NCBI GenBank assembly: GCA_900554345.1
Contig: USHH01000032.1
Location: 1-15,534, forward strand
Length of the DNA stretch: 15,534 nt
From: an uncultured Bacteroidales bacterium
GTDB taxonomy: Bacteria; Bacteroidota; Bacteroidia; Bacteroidales; Muribaculaceae
Direction of reading: 5' to 3'
In this document: positions 14,111 through 15,534 of the stretch, one piece after another
How the letters are laid out: the number at the start of each line of letters is the position of its first letter
How positions within the stretch are numbered: the first letter of the stretch is position 1
Program-made: the position numbers and the translations under genes
The notes under the pieces: model-generated
What the model was told of the DNA's origin: nothing
Database searches by the model: none
What the model saw: the letters and a program-made list of their open reading frames with translations, nothing else

Positions 14111-15331
14111 TTATTTTTGAGGTGAATAGTTATACCAATACACTAAATTATTGTATATAGTCGTATTGTCATTATCGTCAAATCCTATATAAGTAATGTC
14201 ATCATCATCCTTATCATGCCGGTTGCCGCCTATCTTGGTTGTAACAAGATAGTAACCATTCCCAGAGCCATAGCTGCCCCATACACAATGTAGATAATAA
14301 GTATATATAGCTTCTCCGGATGGACTTTCTGATGCATCTGTCACACGGCACATATAGCCATCTACGACCCATGTATGTGCTGAAGTTCTGCTTGAACCTC
14401 CGATAAGTATGGGCTTGGCATATGAATTCGTTGAATCCAGATATTTGAATATAGCGTGTGAAAACGCCACACTTGCACCACCATGAGTATAACCGAAATT
14501 ATAGAATGAAGGGCCGATATTGGCTCCGTTTGTGCTGCTGCCCATGGTTAAACCTTGATAGACGGTTTTTAGATCATCTCTTAGGTTCTTTATAATAGTC
14601 GCAGCTTGGTTCGCGTTGCCGGTTTTCATTGTAGACCAGTCGTATGTGTGGCCATTGTGACTCTTGGGCCATTCAAAATAGGTCATAATCTGAGCCATTG
14701 CAAGAGGGGTACATCCGGTGGGCTCGCATATAGTCATATAATTTCCTATATGAGGGCACAAGGCATTAAATGGATCATTTTGGCCCCATGCCCGTACATA
14801 TTTACAAAGCATCGGTTTCTTAACCACTGTATAGCTTTTAGATGTCTCTGGGTTTGGATTGAAAGTCGTATCCACGGGAGCAGCAGGGCTGCCGTTCATA
14901 TTGGAGATGGCATCGAAAAACATTGCCAGCCCAGGATTGGACACCGTATCTTCAATCTCAAGATTGCCCTCGTCTGAGACCGCATATAAAGGATTCTCGC
15001 ATTCTTTCGCCGCTATCACGGCAAATCCTGCCTCGTCTTCACAGTTTACTATGTAGAACGGATTGTTCTCATTGCCGTTCGCCCTTGTTTTGTCTATGGA
15101 ATGGCACAGTCTGACAGACGAGATTTTCAAGTCTGACCTTGTCATGCCTTTTAGCTCCTGAATACAGTGGCGTGCGTAGTCAGCTGCTTTATCGGCGGAT
15201 ATGTAATCCTCTTGACAGGAAATGAGCACCTCGTCGGATTTCGATTGTTCCGGCATTTCATTTTGAGTGCAGCTCCAGAGGGCTGCTGCCATCACCAGTA
15301 TCGGGATATAGGCTAAAATCTTTTTAAGCAT
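14111..15331 (-). CDS. C10 (streptopain-family) cysteine protease, lipoprotein
   Basis: The product is 406 aa. Lipobox ALWSC gives Cys21 as the lipidation site. Residues from about 45 to 145 form the inhibitory Spi/propeptide domain of the family (YISADKAADYARH, then FYIVNCEDEAGFAVIAA). The catalytic domain follows: WGQ with oxyanion Gln184, PTGC with nucleophile Cys207 followed by MAQIM, and His319 in SAHTWVVDGY. The glycine-rich motif after the His reads HCVWGSYGSGNGYY, keeping Trp351 but with Val where NWGW has Asn; the effect on activity is unknown. Such proteases are made as zymogens and cut surface or host proteins after export. It is the first gene of the operon, with a strong promoter at 15431-15462 and a leader of about 95 nt. 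A serpin gene follows. GC content is lower than in ruvB and the flippase, hinting at a different origin. Confidence 0.88.
   Translation of the reverse strand: MLKKILAYIPILVMAAALWSCTQNEMPEQSKSDEVLISCQEDYISADKAADYARHCIQELKGMTRSDLKISSVRLCHSIDKTRANGNENNPFYIVNCEDEAGFAVIAAKECENPLYAVSDEGNLEIEDTVSNPGLAMFFDAISNMNGSPAAPVDTTFNPNPETSKSYTVVKKPMLCKYVRAWGQNDPFNALCPHIGNYMTICEPTGCTPLAMAQIMTYFEWPKSHNGHTYDWSTMKTGNANQAATIIKNLRDDLKTVYQGLTMGSSTNGANIGPSFYNFGYTHGGASVAFSHAIFKYLDSTNSYAKPILIGGSSRTSAHTWVVDGYMCRVTDASESPSGEAIYTYYLHCVWGSYGSGNGYYLVTTKIGGNRHDKDDDDITYIGFDDNDNTTIYNNLVYWYNYSPQK
15267..15296 (-). repeat. Signal-peptide DNA shared with the serpin gene (copy in C10 protease)
   Basis: The matching copy of 14029-14058 (29 of 30 bases), encoding the hydrophobic core and lipobox of the C10 protease. 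Confidence 0.75.
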
Positions 15332-15430
15332 GGGGCTGAAATAATATAGGTTGGTGTAGATTGTCAGTGGCGACGAGAAGAGTGGAGACCAATTCAGGAG
15401 ACTTCAGTCTTACATGTCAATTCGACTACG

Positions 15431-15462
15431 CAAAGATAGTTATTTAAATTAATAAAAACAAA
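15431..15462 (-). promoter_or_regulatory. Promoter of the C10 protease-serpin operon
   Basis: On the minus strand TTTG (15462-15459), 20 bases, TATCTTTG (15438-15431). Both elements match the Bacteroidota consensus exactly and the spacer is AT-rich. Transcription should start near 15426, leaving a leader of about 95 nt in which no clear hairpin was seen. Confidence 0.7.
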
Positions 15463-15534
15463 TATTAATGATAAAATTCCAGGGCTGGCGCATGAGATTT
15501 AGCAAAATTTCAGTTAAAAATATGGGCGATTATG
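15463..15534. other. Right-edge intergenic DNA, no gene supported
   Basis: AT-rich sequence upstream of the protease operon promoter. An ATG at 15522 on the plus strand (MGDY, then the window ends) is too short to call a gene. Confidence 0.4.

Noticed and set aside
15522..15534. A possible rightward gene start (MGDY) at the window edge
   Set aside because: Only four codons are visible and no promoter box precedes it.
1..15534. CRISPR array, tRNA, rRNA or insertion sequence
   Set aside because: No regularly spaced repeats, no tRNA-like cloverleaf and no transposase frame were seen.

Overview
The window looks like chromosomal DNA of an anaerobic gut member of the Bacteroidales, and a Muribaculaceae-like genome fits best. 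Three things support this. Promoter-like boxes of the Bacteroidota type (TTTG, 19-23 nt, TAnnTTTG) precede most genes. Proteins typical of the phylum are present: membrane-tethered TPR regulators, lipoproteins with a Cys lipobox, a secreted protein with a type IX-like tail and a C10 cysteine protease. A four-subunit ferredoxin-dependent 2-oxoacid oxidoreductase points to anaerobic metabolism. The species assignment is inference from gene content.

Left part (1-3660): the start of a minus-strand exported protein diverges from a tandem pair of plus-strand regulators (307-1869 and 1943-3604). Both regulators have a lipoprotein-like N-terminus, a TPR region, one membrane helix and a cytoplasmic C-terminal domain. 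That domain is AraC-type in the first and helix-turn-helix-like in the second. A perfect 16-bp hairpin separates the second regulator from a converging gene for a large secreted protein (3673-5466, minus). That gene has a clear promoter and a cluster of TTGGCA/TGCCAA palindromes upstream.

Middle part (5808-10029, all minus): a small diacylglycerol/undecaprenol kinase, a pair of inverted REP-like hairpins, then a kor-type operon reading ferredoxin subunit, alpha, beta, gamma. The operon is closed by a strong intrinsic terminator. Upstream of it lies a sirtuin that has no cysteine at all, but has the Y-x-x-R signature of class III desuccinylases.

Right part: ruvB and a polysaccharide flippase run on the plus strand with a third REP-like hairpin between them. 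A bidirectional terminator hairpin separates them from a converging lower-GC two-gene operon (12864-15331, minus). That operon encodes a C10 (streptopain-family) cysteine protease lipoprotein followed 11 nt later by a serpin lipoprotein. Both carry nearly identical signal-peptide DNA. This surface protease plus inhibitor pair is the most interesting unit in the window.

Several plus-strand genes (1943, ruvB, 307) have a promoter box so close to the ATG that their mRNAs should be leaderless or nearly so. Everything is read by eye; no homology search or folding calculation was run.
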